Source of the DNA: Variovorax sp.
GTDB lineage: Bacteria > Pseudomonadota > Gammaproteobacteria > Burkholderiales > Burkholderiaceae_C
Assembly: GCA_017744285.1 (NCBI GenBank)
Contig: JAGIBP010000018.1
Coordinates: forward strand, 1 to 61,727
Direction: 5' to 3'
Length of the DNA: 61,727 nucleotides
Shown here one piece after another: positions 37,956 to 46,300 of this stretch. The notes under the pieces were generated by a model. The model did not search any database and was not told the DNA's origin. It was given only the letters and a program-made list of their open reading frames with translations. A program made the position numbers and the translations under genes. Position 1 is the first letter of the stretch; each line of letters starts with the position of its first letter.

Positions 37956-38417
37956 TCAGCCCGCGCTGCCGGCGACGGTTTCGCCGGTCACGTCGTCCGG
38001 CCAGACATGCTCGGCCTCGCGCGCACGCTCGGCGTAGCGGTTGAAGCGCCAGGCCGAGTCCTGCATCGTGATGCGGCGCCAGGTCGCGCGCTTCTCGGCG
38101 GGCGTCATCGCGGGCCAGTGCTGGACCTCGCCGAAGGTGCGTCCGCAGCCCTTGCACTCGTCATCGCCCTGGCTGGTCGAGCAGATGGCGATGCAGGGCG
38201 TGTCGGGCGTGCTCTGGTACCAGCTGAGCCAAGCATCCCAGGCCTTGGCCGGAAAGCCGACTTCATCGACCTCGTCTTCATGGTGAAACACCATCAGCGC
38301 GTACACCTCCGCGAGCGCACGCAACTCGGGCGCCAGGGTGACGCCGTCGGGCGAGGGCTTCCGGTCGCGCCAATAGTTGATGGCGGCCTCGATGTCGGTG
38401 ATGTGAATGGCGGCCAT
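37956..38417 (-). CDS. DUF3717-DUF1289 fusion protein
   Basis: A 153-residue protein from ATG 38417 (MAAIHITDIEAAINYWRDRK), the usual DUF3717 start. Residues 1-70 are the helical DUF3717 part. Residues about 75-120 are a DUF1289 module with four cysteines (PCIAICSTSQGDDECKGCGR) and the signature WPAMTPAEKRATWRRI. DUF1289 probably binds zinc or an Fe-S cluster; neither domain has a known function. It leads a small operon with the zinc-ribbon gene downstream. Confidence 0.8.
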   Translation of the reverse strand: MAAIHITDIEAAINYWRDRKPSPDGVTLAPELRALAEVYALMVFHHEDEVDEVGFPAKAWDAWLSWYQSTPDTPCIAICSTSQGDDECKGCGRTFGEVQHWPAMTPAEKRATWRRITMQDSAWRFNRYAERAREAEHVWPDDVTGETVAGSAG

Positions 38418-38595
38418 AGGTCGGAAAAAAGCGAGGCGGCGATGATAGTCCGCCCAATTCCCCTGAATCGTGAGGATTTGGACTGCTATTGAATCCATAG
38501 CAACAACGCCTTTGCCGGCGCTGAATTTTCGGGTCTTTTCTTTGAATCTTCCCGGGCGCCGGGTTGCCACGTCCTGGCCGCAATGCTCTAATTCC

Positions 38596-38750
38596 GCCCA
38601 CGAAGGGGAGTAGCTCCCGCCCGCTTTTCTCGAGGAGGCGGGTCGCCAGGTCGTCAATCCGAAGCACAACACTTCCGGCCTGTCGGGCAGCCCCGCGCTG
38701 TCGAGCAAGACCTTCGATTTGAACCGCGCAGGTTTGATCGAAGCGATTGC
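38596..38750 (+). ncRNA. yybP-ykoY manganese riboswitch
   Basis: The 413-base leader region before terC contains the hallmarks of this riboswitch in order: GAAGGGGAGTAGCTCCC (38602-38618), a variable GC stem, GGTCGTCAATCCGA (38649-38662) and GCAAGACC (38705-38712). A 7-bp hairpin (CTTCGAT at 38712-38718 with 38737-38743) follows and may be the switching element. The class senses Mn2+ and controls Mn exporters, which fits the TerC gene 80 bases further on. The rest of 38418-38595 holds no gene that I can support; transcription of the switch probably begins there. Confidence 0.85.
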
Positions 38751-38830
38751 ATGTTCCACGAGGGTCCAGATCCTCATCCGACCGCTTCATCCGACCTGCA
38801 CGGAAGGAATGGAAACGAACAGAGGACTTT

Positions 38831-39568
38831 ATGGAACAGTTTCTGACCCCGGAGTTTTGGGTCGCGGTCGGCCAGATCATCATGATCGACATCCTGCTCG
38901 GTGGCGACAACGCGGTGGTGATCGCGCTCGCCTGCCGCAAGCTGCCGCCGGCGCAGCGCACGCAGGGCATTCTCTGGGGCACCGCGGGCGCGATTCTTCT
39001 GCGCGTCGTCCTGATCTTCTTCGCGCTCACCCTGCTGGCGATCCCGTTCCTGAAGCTGGCCGGCGCGCTGCTGCTGGTGTGGATCGGCGTGAAGCTGCTC
39101 GCGCCGGACGACCACGACGCCCATGGCGACATCGCCGCGAGCGACAAGCTCTGGGCGGCCGTCAAGACGGTGATCGTCGCCGACCTCGTGATGAGCGTGG
39201 ACAACGTGATCGCGATCGCCGGTGCCGCGCAAGGCGCTGGCGAAGGCCACCAGATGCCGCTGGTGATCTTCGGCCTGCTGGTGAGCATCCCGATCATCGT
39301 CTGGGGCAGCCAGCTGGTCATCAAGCTGATGGACCGCTTCCCGTTCATCATCACCCTGGGCGGCATGCTGCTGGGCTGGATCGCGGGCACGATGGCCGTG
39401 TCGGACCCCGCCATTGCGAACCCCGCCGACTGGACCTGGGTGCCGAAGCTGCCGCAGAGCGACGTGGTCCGCTATGCCGCGGGTGCGATCGGCGCGCTGC
39501 TGGTGCTCGCGATCGGCAAGTGGGTGATGGCCCGCCGCGCGAAGCCGAACGGCACGGTCACCGCCTGA
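38831..39568 (+). CDS. TerC/Alx family membrane protein, probable Mn2+ exporter
   Basis: A 245-residue protein from ATG 38831 with an AGAGGA site. About seven helices are predicted; the two signature acidic motifs are LLGGDNAVVIALA (about 24-36) and VMSVDNVIAIAGA (about 122-134), which line the ion path in this family. The upstream manganese riboswitch supports a manganese-export role, as for Alx and MeeF-type proteins. A second TerC gene in the window (60432-61121) has no such riboswitch. Tellurite resistance is historical to the name only. Confidence 0.9.
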   Translation: MEQFLTPEFWVAVGQIIMIDILLGGDNAVVIALACRKLPPAQRTQGILWGTAGAILLRVVLIFFALTLLAIPFLKLAGALLLVWIGVKLLAPDDHDAHGDIAASDKLWAAVKTVIVADLVMSVDNVIAIAGAAQGAGEGHQMPLVIFGLLVSIPIIVWGSQLVIKLMDRFPFIITLGGMLLGWIAGTMAVSDPAIANPADWTWVPKLPQSDVVRYAAGAIGALLVLAIGKWVMARRAKPNGTVTA

Positions 39569-39626
39569 TCTCGATCGCATCCCTTTGATGTCTCTGCCAC
39601 GCCAACCAACGATAGAAGGAGCACTC

Positions 39627-40091
39627 ATGGAAAAGGTCATTCTTTACGTCGACGACGCGAGCCACGCGCGGGAGTTTCTCGAACGCATGGCGGCAGCCAA
39701 GGCCGATGTCGGGGTGCGTCACTGGGTGCTCGTGGCCTGTGCGCCGCGCATGACACACCGGATCAGCAAATGGGTCAGCCACAGCGCGCGAGAGAACTGG
39801 CGTGCGAAGTGGTTCGCGAAGGTGCAGGAGCAGGTGCATCCCCTGCTGCAGCGCGAAGGTGCCCAGGTGACGCCCGTGCTCGCCCACGGACCGCTGGCCG
39901 AACTGACCCAGCGCCTGAAGCGCGAGCATGGCGTGGCGCAGGTCATCGACGCCCGTCGCCCGAAGGTGGGGGTCGACCTCGAACCGGTCGCACCGGACCT
40001 GGCCCCGCCGGGCCAGTCGGGCTGGGCGGTGCCGGGCGCGGTGCTCGGCATGGGCGCGCTGCTGATGCTGGCCAACGAGTTGGCCGAATAA
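39627..40091 (+). CDS. Hypothetical protein with C-terminal membrane segment
   Basis: A 154-residue protein from ATG 39627, preceded by AGAAGGA. The first 110 residues (MEKVILYVDDASHAREFLER, CAPRMTHRISKWVSHSAREN, LAELTQRLKREHGVAQVIDA) have an alternating strand-helix pattern reminiscent of a universal-stress-like alpha/beta fold, but I recognise no family. A final hydrophobic stretch (about 133-150, AVPGAVLGMGALLMLANEL) could be a membrane anchor. It lies 58 bases behind the Mn-controlled terC gene and may be co-expressed with it. Confidence 0.6.
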   Translation: MEKVILYVDDASHAREFLERMAAAKADVGVRHWVLVACAPRMTHRISKWVSHSARENWRAKWFAKVQEQVHPLLQREGAQVTPVLAHGPLAELTQRLKREHGVAQVIDARRPKVGVDLEPVAPDLAPPGQSGWAVPGAVLGMGALLMLANELAE

Positions 40092-40109
40092 GCGCGCGGT
40101 CCGGGTCGG

Positions 40110-40463
40110 ATGCGCCTTCTCATCAAGTGGCTGCTGAGCGCGCTCGCGCTGCTCGCGGTCGCCTACCTCTACAGCGGCGTGCAGGTGACGAGCTACAGCT
40201 CGGCCCTGCTCGCCGCCGCGGTGATCGGCCTCTTGAACATGTTCGTGCGGCCGGTGCTGGTGGTGCTCACGCTGCCGGTCACGATCGTCACGCTGGGGCT
40301 GTTCCTCTTCGTGATCAATGCGCTGCTGTTCTGGGCCGCATCGGGGCTGCTGTCGGGCCTGCACGTCGACGGCTTCCTCGCGGCACTGATCGGCTCGCTG
40401 CTCTACTCGCTCCTGGGCCTGGTCATCGAATCGGCGCTGGGCGGGCTCTTTTCCCGCCGCTGA
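40110..40463 (+). CDS. YvlD/PF04020 family membrane protein
   Basis: A 117-residue protein with four hydrophobic helices and the family core LLAAAVIGLLNMFVRPVLVV followed by LTLPVTIVTLGLFLFVINAL. Databases call this family phage holin 4_2, yet these chromosomal copies are ordinary small inner-membrane proteins of unknown function and nothing phage-like is nearby. It starts 18 bases after the preceding hypothetical gene and is the end of the terC-led run. Confidence 0.85.
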   Translation: MRLLIKWLLSALALLAVAYLYSGVQVTSYSSALLAAAVIGLLNMFVRPVLVVLTLPVTIVTLGLFLFVINALLFWAASGLLSGLHVDGFLAALIGSLLYSLLGLVIESALGGLFSRR

Positions 40464-40482
40464 GCACGGCGGCCGGGTCGCT

Positions 40483-42051
40483 CTAGCGGGGCGGCTTGTC
40501 CGCCGCCTGCTCTTTCACCAGTGCCTCCACGGCGCGGGCGCGGGTGTCGATGATCGACGCCTCGTAGTGGTCCACCGCGATGCGCGGATCGCTCGCGCTC
40601 TGGCGGATCAGGTCCTGCGCCGCCCTGAAGCGGTCTCGCGCCCCGGGGTAGTCCAGCATCGCGACGTTGGACTCGGCGTCCGCCCGCACGGCACGGATGG
40701 TCTCGTTCTGCGCGCCATACAGGGTGGACAGCGTGTGCCAGGCGGTCGCGTCGCGCGGATGGGTCGCGACCCAGTCGCGCAGCGGCTGCACCATCGGCGC
40801 GGGCTTGCCCGTCGCGACCGCCGCCTGGGCCGCCAGCAGCATCTCGGGGCGGTCCTTGGCGGCGGGATTGAGCATCGCCGCCGCAGCCGGCGCCGCGCCG
40901 GCCGCCAGCTCGATCTCGGCCGACAGCAGGCGCGCCAGCCGCGCGGCCGCCGGATCGCCGGCCGCGCGCGCTTCAAGCTTCTGCGCCAGCGCGCGCGCCG
41001 ACTTGAAGTCGCGCAGTTCGTTCGCCGAAAGCGCCGCGGCGTAAAGCGTGCCGGCCTGCTGCGCCGGCGCGCTGCGCGCGAACTCGGCGCTCGACGGCGC
41101 GTCCGCCGCCAGCCGCAGCACGTCGACGCCGGGCCGCGTGAGCACGCGCGCGCGGGCCGAGATCATCGCGTGGTCCATCGCGAGCGGAACCGGCGCCGTC
41201 TTGCCGGCCTGGAGCTGGAAGCGCGCCTGCATGTCGGCGATCCGCTCGCCGGTCAGCGGGTGGCTGCGCAGGTACGGATAGGAGCCGTTGTCGTTGAGGC
41301 GCGAGGCGTACTGCAGCTTCTCGAACATCGAGGCCGCGCCCTGCGGCGCGTAGCCGGCCTGCGTCATCACGCCGAAGCCGATGCGGTCGGCCTCGCGCTC
41401 CATGTCGCGCGAGAAGCCGAGCTGGTTCTGCATGAAGGCCGCCTGGCTGCCCATGATCACCGCCTGCCCCGCGTCGGGGCTGCGGCTCTTGCTCGCTGCG
41501 ATGGCGCCGAGGATCATGCCCGCGAGCATCAGCGGCATCTGCTTGTTCTGCTTGGCCATCATGCGCGAGATGTGACGCTGCGTGACGTGCGAGAGCTCGT
41601 GGCCGAGCACGGTGGCGAGCTCGTCGCGGCTGCCGACGACGGCGATCAGGCCCAGGTTGACCCCCAGGTAGCCGCCCGGCAGCGCGAAGGCGTTGACCGT
41701 GGGGTCGCGGCCCAGCAGGATCGTCCAGGCGAAGCGCTCGTCCAGCTCGGGCGTGAGCTCGCCGCGCGTGCGCGCCGCCGCCAGCAGCCGCTGCCAGATG
41801 TCGTTCACGTATTCGCCGAGCACGGGGTCGTCGATGTAATCCGGGTCGCGATACAGCTCACGCGCGATCTGGTCGCCCAGATGGCGTTCGGAGGCGGCGG
41901 TCATTTCGCCGTCGCCCATGCCCGGCAGGTTCTGCGCGGCCGCCGGCACCGGCAGCGCCATCTGCCCGGCGACCACCAGCGCGGCGCACAGGCCGCGCAG
42001 GAGGCCACGCAGCGGCCTGCGCGCAACAAGAGAGTCTGCAGATGAAGTCAT
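40483..42051 (-). CDS. bepA: BepA-like periplasmic M48 metalloprotease
   Basis: A 522-residue protein with a signal peptide (cleavage near AAAQ at 37-40). The zinc motif is His151-Glu152-x-x-His155 ([12 protein letters not shown]), the third ligand region is [16 protein letters not shown], and the substrate loop [16 protein letters not shown] follows. The C-terminal third is helical and TPR-like, as in BepA/YfgC, which assists LptD and BAM-dependent outer-membrane assembly and degrades stalled intermediates. It is divergent from moaC with 65 bases between starts. Confidence 0.9.
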   Translation of the reverse strand: MTSSADSLVARRPLRGLLRGLCAALVVAGQMALPVPAAAQNLPGMGDGEMTAASERHLGDQIARELYRDPDYIDDPVLGEYVNDIWQRLLAAARTRGELTPELDERFAWTILLGRDPTVNAFALPGGYLGVNLGLIAVVGSRDELATVLGHELSHVTQRHISRMMAKQNKQMPLMLAGMILGAIAASKSRSPDAGQAVIMGSQAAFMQNQLGFSRDMEREADRIGFGVMTQAGYAPQGAASMFEKLQYASRLNDNGSYPYLRSHPLTGERIADMQARFQLQAGKTAPVPLAMDHAMISARARVLTRPGVDVLRLAADAPSSAEFARSAPAQQAGTLYAAALSANELRDFKSARALAQKLEARAAGDPAAARLARLLSAEIELAAGAAPAAAAMLNPAAKDRPEMLLAAQAAVATGKPAPMVQPLRDWVATHPRDATAWHTLSTLYGAQNETIRAVRADAESNVAMLDYPGARDRFRAAQDLIRQSASDPRIAVDHYEASIIDTRARAVEALVKEQAADKPPR

Positions 42052-42116
42052 TGCGGCGATGCGTTCTCGTCAAGGCTCGGCCTCGTATGATGCGGCACTC
42101 TCCGGAACGTTCACAA

Positions 42117-42599
42117 ATGAGTCCCCTCACCCATTTCGATGCCCAGGGCCAGGCCCACATGGTCGACGTCGCGGCCAAGCCGGCCACCCACCGCGTGGCG
42201 GTCGCGACGGGCCGCATCGAGATGCAGGCCTCGACCCTGGCGCTGATCCAGTCCGGGAGCGCGAAAAAGGGCGACGTGCTCGGCGTGGCCCGCATCGCCG
42301 GCATCCAGGCCGCCAAGAAGACCAGCGACCTGATTCCGCTGTGCCACCCCCTGGCGCTGACGCGCGTGGCGGTCGACTTCGCCGTCGCCGAAGGCCCCGC
42401 GCCTCACGTCAGCTGCACCGTGACCGTCGAGACCGTCGGGCCCACCGGCGTCGAGATGGAGGCGCTGACCGCCGTGCAGGTGGCGCTCCTGACCGTGTAC
42501 GACATGTGCAAGGCGGTGGACCGGGGGATGACGATCACCGGCGTCCACGTGCTGGAGAAGCACGGCGGGAAGTCGGGGAGTTACGTGGCGCGCGGGTAA
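42117..42599 (+). CDS. moaC: Cyclic pyranopterin monophosphate synthase
   Basis: A 160-residue enzyme of molybdenum cofactor synthesis, from ATG 42117 ([18 protein letters not shown]). It carries [24 protein letters not shown] core residues (Lys-Lys-Thr-Ser and CHPL), the [10 protein letters not shown] segment and [12 protein letters not shown], all conserved in MoaC. Together with MoaA it converts GTP to cyclic pyranopterin monophosphate. It is a single gene; a GC-rich 224-base gap separates it from the minor-pilin operon. Confidence 0.96.
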   Translation: MSPLTHFDAQGQAHMVDVAAKPATHRVAVATGRIEMQASTLALIQSGSAKKGDVLGVARIAGIQAAKKTSDLIPLCHPLALTRVAVDFAVAEGPAPHVSCTVTVETVGPTGVEMEALTAVQVALLTVYDMCKAVDRGMTITGVHVLEKHGGKSGSYVARG

Positions 42600-42773
42600 A
42601 ACCGGCCGCGCCAGCGGCCGCGCGCGGCTCTTCTCCGCAGAAAAGCGACGCCCGAGAGGCCCCTTCCGGCGGGCCGCGCGTTCGCTCGCGGCAATCTTCA
42701 CTATTTTTCCGTTCGGCACGGACGAAAGGTCTCCGCGGGCGGACCAACGGTCACCGTTGAGCACGAGCGGTTG

Positions 42774-42812
42774 TTGACAATTTGTGACATCTGAAAATTA
42801 CCTCCCCCAAAA
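42774..42812 (+). promoter_or_regulatory. Possible promoter of the minor-pilin operon
   Basis: A perfect TTGACA (42774-42779) lies 45 bases before the pilE start and is followed by TGTGACA (42783-42789), but no good -10 box is found at the proper distance (only AT-rich CTGAAAATTA). TGTGACA also occurs upstream of pilA (55659-55665), so it may be a shared binding motif. The rest of 42600-42823 holds GC-rich inverted repeats (for example GCCGCG at 42673 with CGCGGC at 42687) and no gene. Confidence 0.35.
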
Positions 42813-42823
42813 AAGGTCCCCCT

Positions 42824-43294
42824 GTGCCAAACGCCATCCCGTCGAGACTGCGCTCCCAAGGGTTCACCTTGATCGAAGTGATGATCGTGGTGGCGATCAT
42901 CGGCATCCTGGCGGCCATCGCCATTCCGTCCTACAACGACTACATCCGGCGCGGCCAGCTTCCCGAAGCTTTCGGCGCCATGGCGGACTACCGCGTGAAG
43001 ATGGAGCAGTACTACCAGGACAACCGCTCCTACGGCAGTGCGAACTGCGCCGATGGCAATGGCGGGACCGCCCCGACCTGGGCGAGCTGGCCGGTGTCGT
43101 TGAAGTATTTCAAGTACGAGTGCGCGCTGGGCACCGGCGGCCAGGGCTACACGATCACGGCGACCGGCATCAACGGGCAGGCGATCGGGCACACGTACAC
43201 CATCAACGACGCCAACGCCCGAACGACGACCAGCTTCAAGGGAGCCACGGTCTCCCAGAACTGCTGGCTGGTCAAGAGCGCCTGCGACAACTGA
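42824..43294 (+). CDS. pilE: Type IV pilin-like protein PilE (minor pilin)
   Basis: A 156-residue prepilin starting at GTG 42824 with AAAAGG before it. The leader ends SRLRSQG13, cleaved before Phe14, and mature Glu5 is present ([20 protein letters not shown]). The globular part contains ADYRVKMEQYYQDNRSYG, typical of PilE, and a C-terminal Cys pair (QNCWLVKSACDN) for the D-region. It is first in the minor-pilin operon, whereas in Pseudomonas pilE is last. Minor pilins prime pilus assembly and sit at the tip with PilY1. Confidence 0.88.
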   Translation: MPNAIPSRLRSQGFTLIEVMIVVAIIGILAAIAIPSYNDYIRRGQLPEAFGAMADYRVKMEQYYQDNRSYGSANCADGNGGTAPTWASWPVSLKYFKYECALGTGGQGYTITATGINGQAIGHTYTINDANARTTTSFKGATVSQNCWLVKSACDN

Positions 43295-43304
43295 GGGCCG
43301 GCGC

Positions 43305-43946
43305 ATGTCGAAGTCCAGGTCGCGGTCCCGCGGCGTCACGCTGGTCGAGTTGGTGGTGACGCTGGCCGTGCTCGCCATCCTGCTCATGACCATGGCCCCG
43401 AGCGCCGCGGAGTGGATCCGCAATACGCGCATCCGCAACACGGCCAACTCGATCCAGGCCGGACTGATGAAGGCGCGCACCGAATCGCTGCGCCGCAATA
43501 CGCCGGTGATCTTCTCGCTGGTCACCCTGACCGACAACGCGGTCATGGACGACAGCTGCACCGCATCGGGCAGCGGCGTTTCATGGGTCGTGAGCCTCAG
43601 CGACCCGGGATCCAAGTGCGCCAGCGCCACCTCGGATTCGATGACCTTCGCGGACAGCGACTGGCCGGCGCCGAAGATCATCGACAAGCAGGCAGGCGGT
43701 GGGGCCGGCAGCACGGTGGCGGTCACCGGCCAGGTCTCGAAGACCAACAGCACGGCCGCGAGCACGGTCGTGTTCAACGGATTCGGCCGCGTGGCCAATG
43801 CATCCCCCATTGGCGTCATCGACATCAAGGACGTCACGGGCAGCAGCACCTACCGTAACCTCCGGATCGAACTGAGCGCCGGAGGCAACATTCGCCTGTG
43901 CGACCTTCAGGTCACGGCGACCGGCGATCCACGAAAGTGCCTGTGA
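43305..43946 (+). CDS. fimT: GspH/FimT family pseudopilin
   Basis: A 213-residue prepilin: leader MSKSRSRSRG10, then VTLVELVVTLAVLAILLMTM with Glu at mature position 5. The GspH/FimT pattern AEWIRNTRIRNTANSIQAGL (residues about 33-52) follows directly after the N-terminal helix, and the body ends in a beta-rich domain with Cys residues (RLCDLQV, RKCL). It fits the FimT/FimU role in the tip complex. It starts 10 bases after pilE. Confidence 0.88.
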   Translation: MSKSRSRSRGVTLVELVVTLAVLAILLMTMAPSAAEWIRNTRIRNTANSIQAGLMKARTESLRRNTPVIFSLVTLTDNAVMDDSCTASGSGVSWVVSLSDPGSKCASATSDSMTFADSDWPAPKIIDKQAGGGAGSTVAVTGQVSKTNSTAASTVVFNGFGRVANASPIGVIDIKDVTGSSTYRNLRIELSAGGNIRLCDLQVTATGDPRKCL

Positions 43947-43948
43947 CC

Positions 43949-44371
43949 ATGCGCAAGAACCCGCTCTCGCGCCGCGCGCGCCCATCGCGCACCGATGGCT
44001 TCGTGCTCCTCGAGGCCCTCGTGGCCCTGATGATCTTCGCCTTCGGCATCCTCGGGATCATCGGGCTGCAGGCCGCGATGACGAAGACGCAGACGAACGC
44101 CAAGTTCCGCGCCGACGCCAGCTACATGGCCCAGCAACTGATCGGGACGATGTGGACCGACGTGACCAATCTCTCGAGCTACCAGACCAGCAGCTGCGCC
44201 GGCTATGCACGCTGCGCCGACTGGGCCGGACAGTTGTCCGAGAAGCTGCCCTCCCCCGGCTACGCGGTAACGGTCGACGCAGCCACCGGCGAGGTGACGA
44301 TCAACATCAACTGGTCGGCGCCGAACGAAGAGCAGCACAACTACGTGGCGACGACGCAGATCAAGCTATGA
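43949..44371 (+). CDS. pilV: Type IV pilus minor pilin PilV
   Basis: A 140-residue prepilin from ATG 43949; an in-frame GTG at 43943 overlapping the fimT stop is an alternative. The leader ends in RTDG17 and the mature protein begins FVLLEALVALMIFAFGILGI, the recognisable PilV start with Glu5. YMAQQLIGTMWTD and the short C-terminal half follow. It couples to pilW by a 4-base overlap. Confidence 0.9.
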   Translation: MRKNPLSRRARPSRTDGFVLLEALVALMIFAFGILGIIGLQAAMTKTQTNAKFRADASYMAQQLIGTMWTDVTNLSSYQTSSCAGYARCADWAGQLSEKLPSPGYAVTVDAATGEVTININWSAPNEEQHNYVATTQIKL

Positions 44372-45585
44372 GCGCACCTTCGACCCTTGCACGCCGCAGC
44401 GGCCCCATGTCGCAGCGGCTGCGCCACTCGCGCGGCGTGACCCTCATCGAGATGATGGTCGGGCTGGTCGTGGGCCTGCTGGCGGTTCTCGTGATCGCGC
44501 AGGCCCTGAGCTTCACCGAAGGCCAGAAGCGCACCACGATCACAGGCACCGATGCGCAGGTGAACGGCGCGCTCGCCCTTCATGCGGTGAGCCGCGACGT
44601 GCAGATGGCGGGCTACGGCTTGACCAACAGCGCGTCGGCCCTGGGCTGCGAGATCCGCGCGAGCAACGACAGCGGCGCCACGACCCAGACGCTCCCGCTC
44701 GCGCCGGTGGTGATCACCGATGGCGCCAACGGCGCGCCCGACACGATCCAGATCCTCGACAGCAACAAGCCCTACGCGGTCCCCTATCGCGTGACCGAGG
44801 ACCACCCGCGCACCGCCGCGAACTTCTTCCTCGGGTCGGCACTCGGCATCGCGGTCGGCGACCTGATGCTCGCGGTGCCGGCCACGATCGACGCCAACAA
44901 CTGGTGCACCCTGTTCAACGTGACCGGGGCGAACGGCAATGGGTCATCGAGCGGCAATGGGAACGGCAATGGCTCCGGCAACGGCGGCAATGGCAACGGC
45001 CAGGGCCAGAACCAGATCATCCACAACTCGGGCAGCAGCGGCGTGTGGAACCAGCCCGGCGGCCAGACGCTCTTCCCGGCCGCCGGCTACCCGGCAGGCA
45101 GCTACCTGGTCAACCTCGGCCAGTTCGTCCAGCGCCTCTATGCGATCCAGAACGAGTCCCTGACCCTCACGACCAGGCTGTGGTCCACGCAGGTGACGGC
45201 GCCGCCCCCCGACAACCTGTTTCCCGACATCGTGCAGCTGCAGGCGATGTACGGCAAGGACACCAACAACGACGGCGTGATCGACACCTGGGACAACACG
45301 ACCCCGCTCACCAACGACAACGCCGCCTGGAAGCAGGTGCTGGCGGTCCGCATCGCGCTGGTGGCCCGGAGCGACACGTTCGAGAAGACGGAGGTCACGA
45401 CGGCCAACCCGCTGTGGGACGTGGGCAAGGGCGTCACGGTCAACGACAACACGCTGGTCGACTGCAACCAGTCCAAGTGCATCGCGCTCGACGTCGGCGC
45501 CGGGGTGGCGGGCGATGCGCGGCACTACCGCTACAAGGTCTTCGACATCATCGTCCCGCTGCGCAACATGCTCTGGAAGTCCTGA
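44368..45585 (+). CDS. pilW: Type IV pilus assembly protein PilW
   Basis: A 405-residue minor pilin from ATG 44368. The leader is 23 residues (ending RLRHSRG), then VTLIEMMVGLVVGLLAVLVI with Glu5. The PilW signature ALHAVSRDVQMAGYGLTN is at about residues 70-87. A Gly/Asn/Ser low-complexity stretch at about 190-216 (encoded at 44932-45012) interrupts the globular part, and the C-terminus RYKVFDIIVPLRNMLWKS is typical. A second in-frame ATG at 44407 would shorten the leader. Confidence 0.92.
   Translation: MSAPSTLARRSGPMSQRLRHSRGVTLIEMMVGLVVGLLAVLVIAQALSFTEGQKRTTITGTDAQVNGALALHAVSRDVQMAGYGLTNSASALGCEIRASNDSGATTQTLPLAPVVITDGANGAPDTIQILDSNKPYAVPYRVTEDHPRTAANFFLGSALGIAVGDLMLAVPATIDANNWCTLFNVTGANGNGSSSGNGNGNGSGNGGNGNGQGQNQIIHNSGSSGVWNQPGGQTLFPAAGYPAGSYLVNLGQFVQRLYAIQNESLTLTTRLWSTQVTAPPPDNLFPDIVQLQAMYGKDTNNDGVIDTWDNTTPLTNDNAAWKQVLAVRIALVARSDTFEKTEVTTANPLWDVGKGVTVNDNTLVDCNQSKCIALDVGAGVAGDARHYRYKVFDIIVPLRNMLWKS
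44932..45012 (+). repeat. Gly/Asn-rich short tandem repeat inside pilW
   Basis: Degenerate repeats of GGCAAYGG-like units encode a Gly-Asn-Ser linker in PilW. The units are imperfect (GGCAATGGG, GGCAACGGC, GGCAATGGC), so slippage would mostly change length in multiples of three. It looks like a flexible surface loop that could vary between strains. Confidence 0.7.
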
Positions 45586-45594
45586 GGAAAGACG

Positions 45595-46263
45595 ATGCGA
45601 ATCCATGCCATCACTGCGAGACTCGGCGCCGCTCGCCAACGCGGAATCTCGCTGCTGTTCTCGCTCATCGCGCTCGTCGCCATGTCGCTCGCGGCCATCG
45701 CGCTGGTCCGGTCGGTCGACACGGGCACGCTGATCCTCGGCAACCTGAGCTTCAAGCAGGGCACAACCAGCGCCGCGGACAAGGCGGCGGAAGCCGCGAT
45801 CACCTGGCTGGGCACCCAGAGCTCGAGCACGCTGATCGCCGACGCGCCTTCGGTCGGCTACTACGCGACCAGCATGGAGGGCCTGGACGTGACCGGCGGG
45901 CAGTCGACGGCAATCACCAAGGCCATCGTCAATTGGGATATCGACGGCTGCGGCTATGCGGCCTCGGGGAGCTACGCGACGTGTACCGTGCGGCCTTCGG
46001 ATGCGATCACGGTCAACGGCAGCACCGCGCGCTACCTGATCACCCGCCTGTGCCTGACTGCCGGGACGGCCAACGCCACCGGCAATTCGTGCATCGCGCC
46101 GCTGTCCACCACCACGACGGCGAACGCGAACAAGGGCGCACTCAACTACGGCATGCCCTCGCCGCTGACCACGACCTCGTCGGGTCCCTATTTCCGGATC
46201 GTGGTCCGCTCCGTGGGGCCGCGCAACACGGTGAGCTTCACCGAAACCATCGTCCACTTCTGA
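45595..46263 (+). CDS. pilX: Type IV pilus assembly protein PilX
   Basis: A 222-residue minor pilin from ATG 45595. The leader MRIHAITARLGAARQRG17 precedes ISLLFSLIALVAMSLAAIAL; the Glu5 position is Phe, as is common in PilX/GspK-type first subunits. The segment SFKQGTTSAADKAAEAAITW matches the PilX N-terminal helix continuation. The operon position before pilY1 supports the call. Confidence 0.85.
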   Translation: MRIHAITARLGAARQRGISLLFSLIALVAMSLAAIALVRSVDTGTLILGNLSFKQGTTSAADKAAEAAITWLGTQSSSTLIADAPSVGYYATSMEGLDVTGGQSTAITKAIVNWDIDGCGYAASGSYATCTVRPSDAITVNGSTARYLITRLCLTAGTANATGNSCIAPLSTTTTANANKGALNYGMPSPLTTTSSGPYFRIVVRSVGPRNTVSFTETIVHF

Positions 46264-46300
46264 GCCCCCGATGCACCCCGGTGCAAGGAGCACGCCCGTC

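Noticed and set aside
40110..40463. Prophage remnant because of a holin-family name
   Set aside because: The PF04020 family is widely chromosomal and no phage gene, integrase or attachment site lies nearby.
42600..42823. Sigma54 promoter for the minor-pilin operon
   Set aside because: CGGCACGGACGAAAGG at about 42715 has a -24-like half but no TTGC at -12.
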